In this document: positions 15,596-23,523 of the stretch, one piece after another
How the letters are laid out: the number at the start of each line of letters is the position of its first letter
Numbering within the stretch: the stretch's first letter is position 1
Program-made: the position numbers and the translations under genes
Assembly: GCA_903823115.1 (NCBI GenBank)
Contig: CAIJRN010000045.1
Coordinates: 1 to 44,264 of the forward strand
Length of the DNA: 44,264 nt
DNA from: an uncultured cyanobacterium
GTDB taxonomy: Bacteria > Cyanobacteriota > Cyanobacteriia > PCC-6307 > Cyanobiaceae
Direction of reading: 5' to 3'
Notes under the pieces: generated by a model
What the model saw: only the letters and a program-made list of their open reading frames with translations
The model's database searches: none
Told to the model about the DNA's origin: nothing

Positions 15596-16446
15596 CCCAC
15601 TCAGCACCCAGCTACTTCTGCTCGATCCCATCCACCGACATCTGGTATCCGGTGGCGCCTGGTGTCACCACGCTGCCGGCAGCACCGACGCCAACGGTGA
15701 ACAGCTCCCCGGTACCGGTCAATGCGGCCGAGCTGCCGGAGGACTGGGATCCTGCAGCGCCTGATCTCTGCTACCTGTTTCAGGACATCCTGTCCGCATC
15801 GGCCCCGGCGGTCTTCCCCTTGGTGGTGACGCCTGGCAGCATCCTGCCGCCCTATAGCGAGACGGTCACCGTGCTGGCCGTGACCCGCACCCGGCTGGTG
15901 GTCAGGACTGTGCCCTATGCGCTGGTGCTGCCTACTACTGAGGTCTCACTGGTGAGCCGCACTCGGCTTGTTTATCTTGATCCAACTATTACCGTGAGTG
16001 AGATTACATATTCTCAAAGCAGCGTCTACACTCCATTCAACGATCCAGCCGATAATGCCACCATGACGAATGGTGTCTATGGCGAGGCAGCGAGGACTGG
16101 CACTAAGGGGCTCGCGATATTTGGGGCTACCGGAGGAGCTGAAGGAAGCTCCTCCTGGGTGCAGATGGACCTCGGCGGACCCAAGACTGTTGCCACCGTC
16201 TATGTTGGCACCGACTTGGATAGTGTCATGCCTGGTGCCTGGAGCCCCACCTACACCGAAAATTGTGACGTTGAAGAATCACTGGACGGCTCAACGTGGT
16301 CAGTGTTGTTCAACGTTGGCACCTTCACCACCGGTATCCAGTCCTATACCGTCTCCACAACAGCGCGTTTCCTACGCATCGTGCAAGACCAAAGCTCGAC
16401 GGAGGGTTATCTCTGCGTCACGGAGTTCTATGCCACATCAACCTAA
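15592..16446 (+). CDS. Tail protein with C-terminal discoidin (F5/8 type C)-like domain
   Basis: 284 residues, ATGA overlap with the hub gene. The first 130 residues are Pro/Val/Thr-rich. Residues about 133-284 fit an F5/8 type C (galactose-binding-like) domain: SSSWVQMDLGGPKTVATVYV, then CDVEESLDGSTWSVLFNV, then ARFLRIVQDQ and LCVTEFYATS. Such domains bind carbohydrate and often serve as receptor-binding modules. The join near 15960 shows AT-richer codons, suggesting module exchange. Confidence 0.7.
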   Translation: MTHSAPSYFCSIPSTDIWYPVAPGVTTLPAAPTPTVNSSPVPVNAAELPEDWDPAAPDLCYLFQDILSASAPAVFPLVVTPGSILPPYSETVTVLAVTRTRLVVRTVPYALVLPTTEVSLVSRTRLVYLDPTITVSEITYSQSSVYTPFNDPADNATMTNGVYGEAARTGTKGLAIFGATGGAEGSSSWVQMDLGGPKTVATVYVGTDLDSVMPGAWSPTYTENCDVEESLDGSTWSVLFNVGTFTTGIQSYTVSTTARFLRIVQDQSSTEGYLCVTEFYATST

Positions 16447-16457
16447 GGCAACCTAGG
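16446..16457 (+). promoter_or_regulatory. Late intergenic box after the discoidin-domain gene
   Basis: AGGCAACCTAGG follows the TAA of the previous gene by two bases. It is therefore not itself a stop codon context, which argues that the motif is conserved as DNA or RNA. It lies 23 bases before the ATG at 16481. Confidence 0.4.
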
Positions 16458-16480
16458 GGAACGCACCTGCGCTCCCCACC

Positions 16481-16891
16481 ATGGCCAGTGTTACGACCGT
16501 CTCACAGCGAGAACTGAAGCGGCAGGCAGGGCTATGCCTGGAGGGTAAGACGTATGTGATCTTCCTGGTGGACAACACCACCAGCATCAGCACAGAGACG
16601 GCTGTTGCGACATGGTATGCAGAGGTGATCAGCGGTGATGCGGCCTATGCCGATGTGACCGGCACCCTATCCACGGGCTCATGGAACGGCACCGATCTGC
16701 GGTATGACTTGCCATCAGTCACGGCCACCTTCTCAGCGGATGGGGGCGGCACCGGCTACACCTACAACACGGTGGTGATCGGTTTCGATGGTGAGACCTA
16801 CATCCATTCGGTGATTGTTGAATCACCGGCCATCACGCTGGCACCGGGCCAGTCCAAAACCTACACCTTGACCTTCGCGCAAGATGACTGA
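16481..16891 (+). CDS. Minor tail protein, function unknown
   Basis: 136 residues, beta-rich. Starts MASVTTVSQRELKRQAG and contains KTYVIFLVDN near residue 24 and a closing APGQSKTYTLTFAQDD. It sits between the discoidin-domain protein and a large fibre. A structural role in the tail tip or as a fibre base is likely from position. It overlaps the next gene by 8 bases. Confidence 0.55.
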   Translation: MASVTTVSQRELKRQAGLCLEGKTYVIFLVDNTTSISTETAVATWYAEVISGDAAYADVTGTLSTGSWNGTDLRYDLPSVTATFSADGGGTGYTYNTVVIGFDGETYIHSVIVESPAITLAPGQSKTYTLTFAQDD

Positions 16892-18191
16892 AGGACTCTG
16901 GCGCCGTGGTGATGCGTTGCTGGCCCAGGCGAATGCCGATCAAGCCGCCAACCGTGCCACCTTGCTGCGGGCACAGCAGGAGCAGATCGACCTCGGGGCA
17001 GTTGGACGGTTGAGCGATGCCTTGAATGCAGCGGTGGGAAGGGCCACTACTGGTGGCACACCATTGAGGCCGAACATTGCCACAGGTGATAGCCCCAAGC
17101 GCCGCCCCGAACCCCCCACACCAGCGCCAAACATTGCCAAAGTCAAGCACAATATATTGTATTTTAGTTATGAGCTAGAAGAAATACCATCTAACGATTT
17201 TTTAACACAAAGTTTTTATGTTACTGTTAAACTTTTCTCTGGGTCACTTAACACAAGCATAACATTTAGCTCTCCTTTAGTTAATAATCCAGCTTCGCTT
17301 TATAGCGAAGTGTCCTCAGATAGAGTGCTCGACTTGACACGGGATAGCGGGACTATTATTGTTGTGCTGCCTATTACATCATCTAGCTGCGTAGTATTAG
17401 TGGGCTTTGCGGGGCGCGGCTATGCCTCTTACTTTGGCGGAACCGTAACCAACGACCCACCATACAACATTGCAGTTACATGTAATAGCATTGATTTTAC
17501 GCAGTATAAAGCGTACTACATTGATAGCAATACAGCCAAAGAAATAAACATGCCTACTAATATGGCAAACAAACTGCAAGTAGTAGCAATACAAAACCAT
17601 ATAGTAGAAGGATATAGTTACTATTTAGCAAGACCCGATAAGTCAAAATACGATGGAACTATTAGCTTTAGTATAAATAGCTCACTAGAAGGAGCCACCT
17701 TAAAATTTTCTGATATATCTGCTAGAGATTACTACAAATACAACGATCCTGAGGTAATGCTGAATGATAGATTTTTTAGAGGAGTTTTTTACCGAAGCAT
17801 TGGACAAAGAACATTACAAGGAGTTCCCGCGTCAGGCCCCGGCATTTATGGCTGGCTAAACGGAACCGACGATACAACATATCAACCCAAAACAACGCTT
17901 TCACCATCAGGTATTGATGAATCAATACTGGTAAAATATACAGGAACTATCTCCGCTGAAAGTACTGTTTACTACCCTATTGATGGAGTAGAAAACCCAG
18001 TTTGGCAAAAAGTTAGCCGCAATAGCCGCATAGCCCAGCGGCCTACCTATGGTGATCCTGGAAATATAAACGATGCCAATTCGTATGCCCGCAAGCGTTA
18101 TCGCACCTTTTACACCGACTGGGGCAAACCCGCCTATTGCCGCCAGCAACTGCTAGCCCTCGGCTTCACCGCCGCCGACCTTGCACCATGA
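16884..18191 (+). CDS. Tail fibre with AT-rich body
   Basis: 435 residues. The N-terminal 85 residues (coiled, QANADQAANRATLLRAQQEQ, then Pro-rich) use GC-rich codons. From about 17140 to 18060 the gene becomes strongly AT-rich and the protein turns Tyr/Asn/Ser-rich and beta-like. The last 40 residues (about 18060 onward, with RKRYRTFYTDWGKPAYCRQQL) return to GC-rich codons. This is a conserved anchor and a conserved end around an exchanged body, as expected for a receptor-binding fibre. It ends in ATGA with the next small gene. Confidence 0.65.
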   Translation: MTEGLWRRGDALLAQANADQAANRATLLRAQQEQIDLGAVGRLSDALNAAVGRATTGGTPLRPNIATGDSPKRRPEPPTPAPNIAKVKHNILYFSYELEEIPSNDFLTQSFYVTVKLFSGSLNTSITFSSPLVNNPASLYSEVSSDRVLDLTRDSGTIIVVLPITSSSCVVLVGFAGRGYASYFGGTVTNDPPYNIAVTCNSIDFTQYKAYYIDSNTAKEINMPTNMANKLQVVAIQNHIVEGYSYYLARPDKSKYDGTISFSINSSLEGATLKFSDISARDYYKYNDPEVMLNDRFFRGVFYRSIGQRTLQGVPASGPGIYGWLNGTDDTTYQPKTTLSPSGIDESILVKYTGTISAESTVYYPIDGVENPVWQKVSRNSRIAQRPTYGDPGNINDANSYARKRYRTFYTDWGKPAYCRQQLLALGFTAADLAP

Positions 18192-18316
18192 ACCAGCCAC
18201 TCTTAGATGCAGCCTTCGCCCAGCAACAAGCCAACCGCGCTGCCCTGTTGCGGCGTGAGCAATCCAGCCGCACCGTGGCCAAAGCGGTCGCGGCAACTAC
18301 CACCACCACCAAATGA
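18188..18316 (+). CDS. 42-residue protein resembling the fibre N-terminal anchor
   Basis: Starts in the ATGA overlap with the fibre and ends in ATGA with the tail chaperone gene. The product (core DAAFAQQQANRAALLRREQ) resembles residues 10-32 of the preceding fibre (DALLAQANADQAANRATLLR). It then has an Ala stretch and five Thr. It may be a stand-alone anchor peptide or the remnant of an older fibre gene truncated during exchange of the fibre body. Both overlaps suggest it is translated. Confidence 0.55.
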   Translation: MNQPLLDAAFAQQQANRAALLRREQSSRTVAKAVAATTTTTK

Positions 18317-18876
18317 ACTACGTCTCCGAGCCCACCGCACCAACCCTGCGCACGATCGGCAATCGCCGTTCAGGCATCATCGAAGTGCCAGAGTATGGCT
18401 ACCTCACCACCGATGAGGATGATCTGATCAATGAGTTGTTGGCCGATGAGCCCAACCCATTCGTGGCAGCGGCCAAGCTCTCGCAAGCCATCTCCGTAGA
18501 AGAAGAGATCGACATCCTGGAGGCCTACCAGGTGGTCGAGCGCAGCGTCACTGGCCAGGACATGGAGCCGGCTGCTGAAGCGATCAAGGTCAGGCATGCC
18601 GAACGCATCGAGGGGATCGTTCGCATCCATCGCGAAGCCGGCGGCCATCGGATCCGGGCCTCGGTCACGGCGATCCTGCGGCAACGGCTGAATGTGCAGG
18701 AAATCCCACCCAACTGGCCCCGGGCGCTCTACCAAGGCATCTATCAGCTGGTGCTCGATGAGCAGGCTGCCGAGAACCAGCCGGCTGATGAGGTCACCAG
18801 CGATGGCCTGGGAAAGCCGCCAGAGATGACGGCAAGCGGCAGCGAACCGACTGGGCCCGCATCTTCTGGGAGCTAG
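18313..18876 (+). CDS. Tail assembly chaperone, short form (G-like)
   Basis: 187 residues. IIEVPEYGYLTTDEDDLINELL near residue 22 resembles the opening of phage tail assembly chaperones (pattern EVP-YG-LT--E---I-E). The rest is helical. At codon 166-168 the frame holds CTG GGA AAG, a GGGAAAG slippery heptamer. A -1 shift there gives a 379-residue fusion ending at 19451; without it the frame ends 20 codons later. Chaperones of this type wrap the tape measure during tail assembly. Unusually the gene lies after the fibres rather than between tube and tape measure. Confidence 0.68.
   Translation: MNYVSEPTAPTLRTIGNRRSGIIEVPEYGYLTTDEDDLINELLADEPNPFVAAAKLSQAISVEEEIDILEAYQVVERSVTGQDMEPAAEAIKVRHAERIEGIVRIHREAGGHRIRASVTAILRQRLNVQEIPPNWPRALYQGIYQLVLDEQAAENQPADEVTSDGLGKPPEMTASGSEPTGPASSGS
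18810..18816 (+). other. Programmed -1 frameshift site GGGAAAG
   Basis: G GGA AAG in the frame of the short chaperone matches X XXY YYZ. It is the same heptamer known from the lambda G/GT tail chaperone genes. After the shift the frame reads on from GCC at 18816 through sequence of good coding quality (RTDWARIFWELAAAFPG) to a TAG at 19449. Inverted GC-rich sequence follows closely and could form a stimulatory hairpin. Confidence 0.7.
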
Positions 18877-19451
18877 CCGCAGCATTCCCCGGCCAGTTCC
18901 ACCGCGGCACGTTCGGCCGTGAGTCGCGTGCGCTGGTGATGCGTGCCCATCAGGAGCTGCAACGCATCCGGCGCGATCGGGCATTTCTCGCTGAGGTGCC
19001 AGTGGCACAGCTCACGGCATCATTCATCAATGCGAACAAGAGCGAAGGCAAGGCGCTCGGCTGGCGGGATTGTGCCTTCTTCGCTGACCCGGCTGAGGAT
19101 GTCGGCATCCTGCCCGAGGTGGCAGCCGCGATCATGGCCCTCCACCATGAGCAGAAAGCAGCGCCGATCCTGCTGGCTGCCTGGCCTGATGTGGTCAAAG
19201 CCGCCACAGCAGAGGCCAAAGCACCAAGCGTGCGGGCCCTGGTGGATGATCGCCGTGAGGTGTGGCTGATTGCGCCGCAATGGGAGAACGGCTGCATCCG
19301 GGCAGGCCTGGCAGCAGTCGGCAGGATGGTGAGTGGGCCGCTGGTGTTGCGGGACATTGACCGGCCGTTGGTGAGCTACACCGTGGAGATGCCACCGCGG
19401 CAAGTTGCCGGCTGGATCGAGGGGCGCGTGCTGGTCAAGGCGGCAAGGTAG
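18813..19451 (+). CDS. Tail assembly chaperone, -1 frame extension (GT-like)
   Basis: This is the -1 frame part of the chaperone, translated as a fusion to 18313-18816. It is open from well before 18840 and contains DWARIFWELAAAFPGQFHRG, then RESRALVMRAHQELQRIRRD, then FINANKSEGKALGWRD, and ends WIEGRVLVKAAR. It has no good start of its own: the first GTG/ATG (18936) lies inside a well-conserved-looking helix. That supports expression by frameshift. Fusion length is 168 + 211 residues. An independent gene starting at 18936 is possible but less likely. Confidence 0.62.
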   Translation, partial: KAARDDGKRQRTDWARIFWELAAAFPGQFHRGTFGRESRALVMRAHQELQRIRRDRAFLAEVPVAQLTASFINANKSEGKALGWRDCAFFADPAEDVGILPEVAAAIMALHHEQKAAPILLAAWPDVVKAATAEAKAPSVRALVDDRREVWLIAPQWENGCIRAGLAAVGRMVSGPLVLRDIDRPLVSYTVEMPPRQVAGWIEGRVLVKAAR

Positions 19452-19454
19452 AGC

Positions 19455-20015
19455 ATGAGTGTTCTCCTGGGGCTACGGGCATCGCTGGAGCAGATCCTGG
19501 ACGGACAGCTTGGCACCTACACCCTGGCGAATGGTGCGACCACGCCGGCCGTGCGGGTCAGTTCACCCGATGACCGGCGGCTGCCTGGTACCACCGTCAA
19601 TGGCGTGGAGCTGGTCATCCTGAAGGAACCCAACCTGGTGCCAGTGCGGCAATACGAGCAGGAGCGGCCCCTCTCGGAATGGACGCTGTACCTGGTGGGC
19701 TGGGACATGGACAGCGACATCACGCACTGCTCAGCGTTGATTCAAAACGCTTTTGCAGGTTGCACCACGGAGCGGGTCACGGTGCCTGATGGTGTGGGCC
19801 CGCAGAATCAGATCAAGGTGACGCTGCTGCAGGGCAGTTACCTGACCGATACGACGCTGCCTGATTTCAACGGGCGGCAAATTAGCCTGTCCGACCTGGC
19901 AGATGTGGACATCACCGACGCGCAACCTGGGGATCTGCTGGTTAAAGATGCAGACGGGAAATGGAAAGACGGTGCGGATGATGTTGGTTTGGCTGCCGGC
20001 ATTGCGTTGAGCTGA
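19455..20015 (+). CDS. Tail protein, possible tail terminator with fibre-type tail
   Basis: 186 residues. The N-terminal 130 residues (LLGLRASLEQIL, TPAVRV, VNGVELVILKEPN, EWTLYLVGWDMDSDITHCSALI) have the alternating alpha/beta pattern of tail terminator-like proteins. The C-terminus (ISLSDLADVDITDAQPGDLL, then DADGKWKDG) is a linker common in phage fibres. It overlaps the collagen-like fibre start in TGATG. Together with the chaperone it makes a displaced set of tail assembly genes. Function assignment is tentative. Confidence 0.45.
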   Translation: MSVLLGLRASLEQILDGQLGTYTLANGATTPAVRVSSPDDRRLPGTTVNGVELVILKEPNLVPVRQYEQERPLSEWTLYLVGWDMDSDITHCSALIQNAFAGCTTERVTVPDGVGPQNQIKVTLLQGSYLTDTTLPDFNGRQISLSDLADVDITDAQPGDLLVKDADGKWKDGADDVGLAAGIALS

Positions 20016-21724
20016 TGGCAAAAACTCTCCTGACGGATTACGCATTCACTCCCGGCGGGGCTGGTGTCGGCACAGTCACGGTGCCGAGTGAGTATGTGCT
20101 GGAGCAGTTCCTGCTCATCACCAACGTCACGGCTGGCGTGGTGGTTTACCAGTTCAACTCGCCATCGAAGGGTGCGGCATTGGCTGTCGCTGGTGGTGAT
20201 ACGACTCTGACGCTGGAGTTCAATACCGGCGGCATGAGCAGCAGCGACGCACTGCAGATCTTTGCCGATAGCGGGGCCGGTGCAACGGCTCGCACGGTGC
20301 TCAATGGCAGCGGTGCGCCAGCGGTGGGCACGGGGTCAGATGGTGATTTCTACATCGACACGGCGGCGATCAGCATCTACGGGCCGAAGGCCAGCGGTGC
20401 ATGGGGATCGGGCACCACCATGTTGGGCCCGACCGGCGCGACGGGCAGTGCAGGTGCAACGGGCGCCACAGGTGCGGCCGGCAGCACTGGGGCCACCGGG
20501 GCGGCCGGCGCAGCCGCCACGATTGCAGTCGGCACGGTCACCACAGGCGCCGCCGGGTCATCGGTCAGCGTCAGCAACATCGGCAGCAGCAGCGCAGCGG
20601 TCCTGGCATTCACCATCCCCAGAGGCGATACCGGGGCCACAGGAGCGACGGGAGCGACGGGCGCGGCTGGCACGACCGACTACAACGCGCTCAGCAACAA
20701 GCCAACGCTCGGCACAGCAGCGGCTACGGCCACCACCGATTACATCTCGGCCACCACGACCCGCGTGGCCAATGCGTTTTTGGCTGGCCCCACCAGCGGC
20801 AGCGCAGTAGCGCCGACGTTCCGCGCCCTGGTGGCTAGCGACCTGCCGGCGACGGCAGTGACGGCCGGCATCTACGGCAGCGCCAGCGCAGTGAGCCAGC
20901 TGACGGTCGATGCAGCGGGCCGGCTGACCTCGATCAACTCGCTCTCGATTGCCATTGCCAGCGGGGCCGTTTCCGGCCTGGCCGCAGTCGCCACGAGCGG
21001 CAGCGCCAGCGACCTGGGCAGCGGCACCCTGCCATCAGGCCGACTTCCCAGCACTGCAGTCAGCGCCGGGAGCTACACCTACGCCGGCTTTACCGTTGAT
21101 GCGGCGGGAAGGCTGACGGCAGCGAGCAGCGGTGCGGCTCCAGTCACCAGTGTCAGCGGCACGGCGCCGATCAGTAGCAGCGGCGGGGCCACCCCAGCGA
21201 TCTCGATCACAGCAGCCACCACCAGCGCGGCCGGCTCGATGTCGAGCGCGGACAAGACCAAGCTCGACGGGATCGCCAGCGGGGCCACGGCCAACGCCAC
21301 TGACGCGCAGCTGCGGGATCGCGGCACTCACACCGGCACCCAGGCCGCCAGCACCATTACCGGGGTCAAAGACCAGATCGGTATTGCCTGCTCGGATGAA
21401 ACCACCAACCTGACGACAGGCACGGCCAAAGTGACGCTCAGGATGCCCTACGCCCTGACGCTGACGGCAGTGCGGTTGAACTGCAACACGGCACCGACTG
21501 GCTCGGCCCTGGTGGTGAACATCAAGCTGGGCGGCACCACGATCTTTTCAACGAAGCCGCAGATTGACGCAGCCGCCAAGACCAGCGTCGGCAGCGGAAC
21601 CACAGCCGTGATCTCCACCAGCGCACTCACGGATGACGGGGAGATCACAATCGACATTGATCAGATCGGTAGCACCATCGCCGGCAAGGGCCTGAAAGTT
21701 TGGCTCGTCGGGACGAGGGCTTGA
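20015..21724 (+). CDS. Collagen-like tail fibre
   Basis: 569 residues. Two Gly-X-Y segments (about residues 138-167 and 204-220, mainly GATGATG-type triplets) are separated by a beta segment. Two VDAAGRLT repeats and the common fibre motif SMSSADKTKLDGIASGAT follow. The C-terminal 110 residues form a beta-rich head ending GKGLKVWLVGTRA. Collagen-like triplets build trimeric rods, so this is a trimeric fibre. GC-rich throughout, unlike the neighbouring fibres. Starts in TGATG with 19455. Confidence 0.8.
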   Translation: MAKTLLTDYAFTPGGAGVGTVTVPSEYVLEQFLLITNVTAGVVVYQFNSPSKGAALAVAGGDTTLTLEFNTGGMSSSDALQIFADSGAGATARTVLNGSGAPAVGTGSDGDFYIDTAAISIYGPKASGAWGSGTTMLGPTGATGSAGATGATGAAGSTGATGAAGAAATIAVGTVTTGAAGSSVSVSNIGSSSAAVLAFTIPRGDTGATGATGATGAAGTTDYNALSNKPTLGTAAATATTDYISATTTRVANAFLAGPTSGSAVAPTFRALVASDLPATAVTAGIYGSASAVSQLTVDAAGRLTSINSLSIAIASGAVSGLAAVATSGSASDLGSGTLPSGRLPSTAVSAGSYTYAGFTVDAAGRLTAASSGAAPVTSVSGTAPISSSGGATPAISITAATTSAAGSMSSADKTKLDGIASGATANATDAQLRDRGTHTGTQAASTITGVKDQIGIACSDETTNLTTGTAKVTLRMPYALTLTAVRLNCNTAPTGSALVVNIKLGGTTIFSTKPQIDAAAKTSVGSGTTAVISTSALTDDGEITIDIDQIGSTIAGKGLKVWLVGTRA

Positions 21725-21725
21725 G

Positions 21726-22457
21726 ATGCTGATTAACTCCTACAGGTTTGGTGTTACTGACCCGAGCTTTGCAAGCGTCTCACTTCTGCTACACGGCAGC
21801 GGTACTGACGGCAGCACCACGATCATAGATAGCAGTCCATCGCCCAAAACGGTAACGGCGGTTGGCAATGCCCAGATCAGCACGGCGATTGCAGATCCGT
21901 TTGGCAATAACACACGGGGAGTTCTGCTATTTGACGCGACTGGTGATTATTTGTCGGTTGTCAGTGGCACCGCTGATTTTGCTTTTGGCACGGGTGATTT
22001 TACTATTGAACTTTGGTTAAGGTTGAATGCTGTTGTTGGCACTAGCAGTGCACTTAGCCTTTACGATCAGCGCCCGCAAGGAGTACAAAACGACAGCCCA
22101 GTAATTTACATACAAAACTCGACTCTTGGCGGCGGCCTTACCTATTATACTGGTAATGCAAATCGAATAGTGGGACCTGCTTTGCTGGCCAATACTTGGT
22201 ATTTTATTACTTTGTCAAAAGCCACTGGCAATACTAGATTATTTCTTAACGGTACTCAATTCGGCAGCACATATGTCGATACTATCTCATACGTCAATTC
22301 GGCTAACAGGCCGTGGATTGGTGGATTTTCAGATAATGCTACCCCATCTACTCAAGCCACAATAAATGGCCGCATCTGCGAGTTACGCGTCACCAAGGGC
22401 GTCGCCCGTTACACCGCCAACTTCACCCCGCCGACCGCTCCATTCCCCGACTCATGA
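21726..22457 (+). CDS. LamG-like (concanavalin-fold) tail protein
   Basis: 243 residues. SVSLLLHGSG near the front, GVLLFDATGDYLSV, FTIELWLRLN, ANTWYFITLSKATGNTRLFL, NGTQFG and a closing RICELRVTKGVARYTANF are characteristic of LamG-like jelly-roll domains, which bind glycans. The gene is AT-rich from 21726 to about 22390 between GC-rich neighbours, so the domain was probably acquired recently. It is a likely host-range determinant. ATGA overlap with the next gene. Confidence 0.78.
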   Translation: MLINSYRFGVTDPSFASVSLLLHGSGTDGSTTIIDSSPSPKTVTAVGNAQISTAIADPFGNNTRGVLLFDATGDYLSVVSGTADFAFGTGDFTIELWLRLNAVVGTSSALSLYDQRPQGVQNDSPVIYIQNSTLGGGLTYYTGNANRIVGPALLANTWYFITLSKATGNTRLFLNGTQFGSTYVDTISYVNSANRPWIGGFSDNATPSTQATINGRICELRVTKGVARYTANFTPPTAPFPDS

Positions 22458-22984
22458 AACTCCTATACGACCTCACCAGCGACACCCTTGCCCCCTACCC
22501 CCGCGACGATGACGGCCCTGTGGTCGGACTGGATCCTCGCTACCTGGAGCTGACACTCATCCAGGCCGAGCAGCCCGACTACGACCCGGCCATGCATCAC
22601 CTGGAGCCCACCGAGGCGATCAACCTCACCGCCCGCACCGTCACCCGTGGCTGGCAGTTGGCCGGGTTGCCCCCGCCTCCCCCACCATCCCCGGACTATC
22701 AGGGCTTCTATACCGCCCTGCTCAGCAGCGCGGCCTATGCCTCAGTGCTGCAGCAGAGCATGACCAGCGACTCCCCGGCCCTGGCCACGCTGATCGCCAT
22801 TTTCGTCTCGGCCATTGGTGAAGCCATGGCCGGCCGGGTCAATCAGGCGGCACTGCAGCAGGCGGTGTGGCTGTTGCTGGGCAACGTCACGGCCACCGAG
22901 GCCGACCTGGTGGAGCTGCAGACCCTGCTGGTGGCCAGCCATCTGGATGGCATCTACTCCCTGCAGCCGCCAGCGGAAAACTAA
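22454..22984 (+). CDS. Fibre-associated protein, function unknown
   Basis: 176 residues. The N-terminal 75 residues (PVVGLDPRYLELTLIQAEQP, then YDPAMHHLEPTEAI) follow a pattern seen in small proteins downstream of phage fibre genes. A run of Pro separates them from a helical Ala/Leu-rich C-terminal part. It may be a fibre assembly protein or a fibre-tip component. No catalytic motif seen. The TAA stop is part of CGGAAAACTAAGG, a late-box variant. Confidence 0.5.
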   Translation: MKLLYDLTSDTLAPYPRDDDGPVVGLDPRYLELTLIQAEQPDYDPAMHHLEPTEAINLTARTVTRGWQLAGLPPPPPPSPDYQGFYTALLSSAAYASVLQQSMTSDSPALATLIAIFVSAIGEAMAGRVNQAALQQAVWLLLGNVTATEADLVELQTLLVASHLDGIYSLQPPAEN

Positions 22985-23008
22985 GGCAGCACCAAATGCG
23001 CCGATGAA

Positions 23009-23263
23009 ATGTCTCCAACTCCGCCCGGTCCGCCCCGGCAGTTCTGGTTTGTTGTTGAGCAACAGGTTGCCGCAGGGTTGATCTTATCTGGCGCGGCGAT
23101 GCTGTGCTTCATCACCTATACCATCCCACGGCAACTGGATCAGGTACTGGCCAATCAAAAGGCGATTGCTGATCGTGCTGCAGCAATTGAGTCACGCATG
23201 GGAAAGGCCGAGGATTACATCCAAGATGTTGACCACCGTGTTACCCGTTTGGAGGCAAAATGA
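23009..23263 (+). CDS. Membrane protein with coiled coil, holin or spanin candidate
   Basis: 84 residues. A Pro-rich N-terminus is followed by one clear membrane segment (about residues 17-38, VEQQVAAGLILSGAAMLCFITYT). A charged coiled-coil C-terminal half (QVLANQKAIADRAAAIESRM...) runs to the end. It lies immediately before another hydrophobic small protein and the peptidase, so a lysis role is likely. The single segment and coiled coil suit either a class III-like holin or a spanin-type protein. Overlaps the next gene in ATGA. Confidence 0.6.
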   Translation: MSPTPPGPPRQFWFVVEQQVAAGLILSGAAMLCFITYTIPRQLDQVLANQKAIADRAAAIESRMGKAEDYIQDVDHRVTRLEAK

Positions 23264-23523
23264 AGCTTACTCTTCCTGTTGCGACCGTTACTGCTATGGC
23301 AGCCGGTCAAATCGCGTTCGGTGTGCTGTATGTCGGCACCTGTGAAATGCGGTCCCATGCGGCCGGAGCCTGTGAGCCCCAGTGGCAAACGGCACAGGCT
23401 TTGATCTTCGGCGGTGCCTCGACCGGCATCGGCTTGAACACCCTCAACCCGATGCTCCGCGCTGGGGGCACCACGCGCCGCAGGGATGAGCACGGCCGCT
23501 TCACTACCGATACCGATGGCTGA
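23260..23523 (+). CDS. Small membrane protein with C-terminal GRF motif, holin candidate
   Basis: 87 residues. Hydrophobic segments at about 5-27 and 46-66 are separated by a loop with two Cys (C28, C38). The C-terminus carries RRRDEHGRFTTDTDG, resembling the N-terminal RRDKNGRFAGG of the two basic proteins at 98 and 1692. Two membrane segments, small size and position before the peptidase suit a holin. It overlaps the peptidase gene by 8 bases. Confidence 0.55.
   Translation: MKLTLPVATVTAMAAGQIAFGVLYVGTCEMRSHAAGACEPQWQTAQALIFGGASTGIGLNTLNPMLRAGGTTRRRDEHGRFTTDTDG

Noticed and set aside
20400..20700. Repeat array in the collagen-like fibre as CRISPR or satellite
   Set aside because: Periodic GGC-rich triplets are explained by Gly-X-Y codons; no constant repeat/spacer structure.
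16884..22457. Diversity-generating retroelement acting on the fibres
   Set aside because: No reverse transcriptase gene or template repeat is seen anywhere in the genome.
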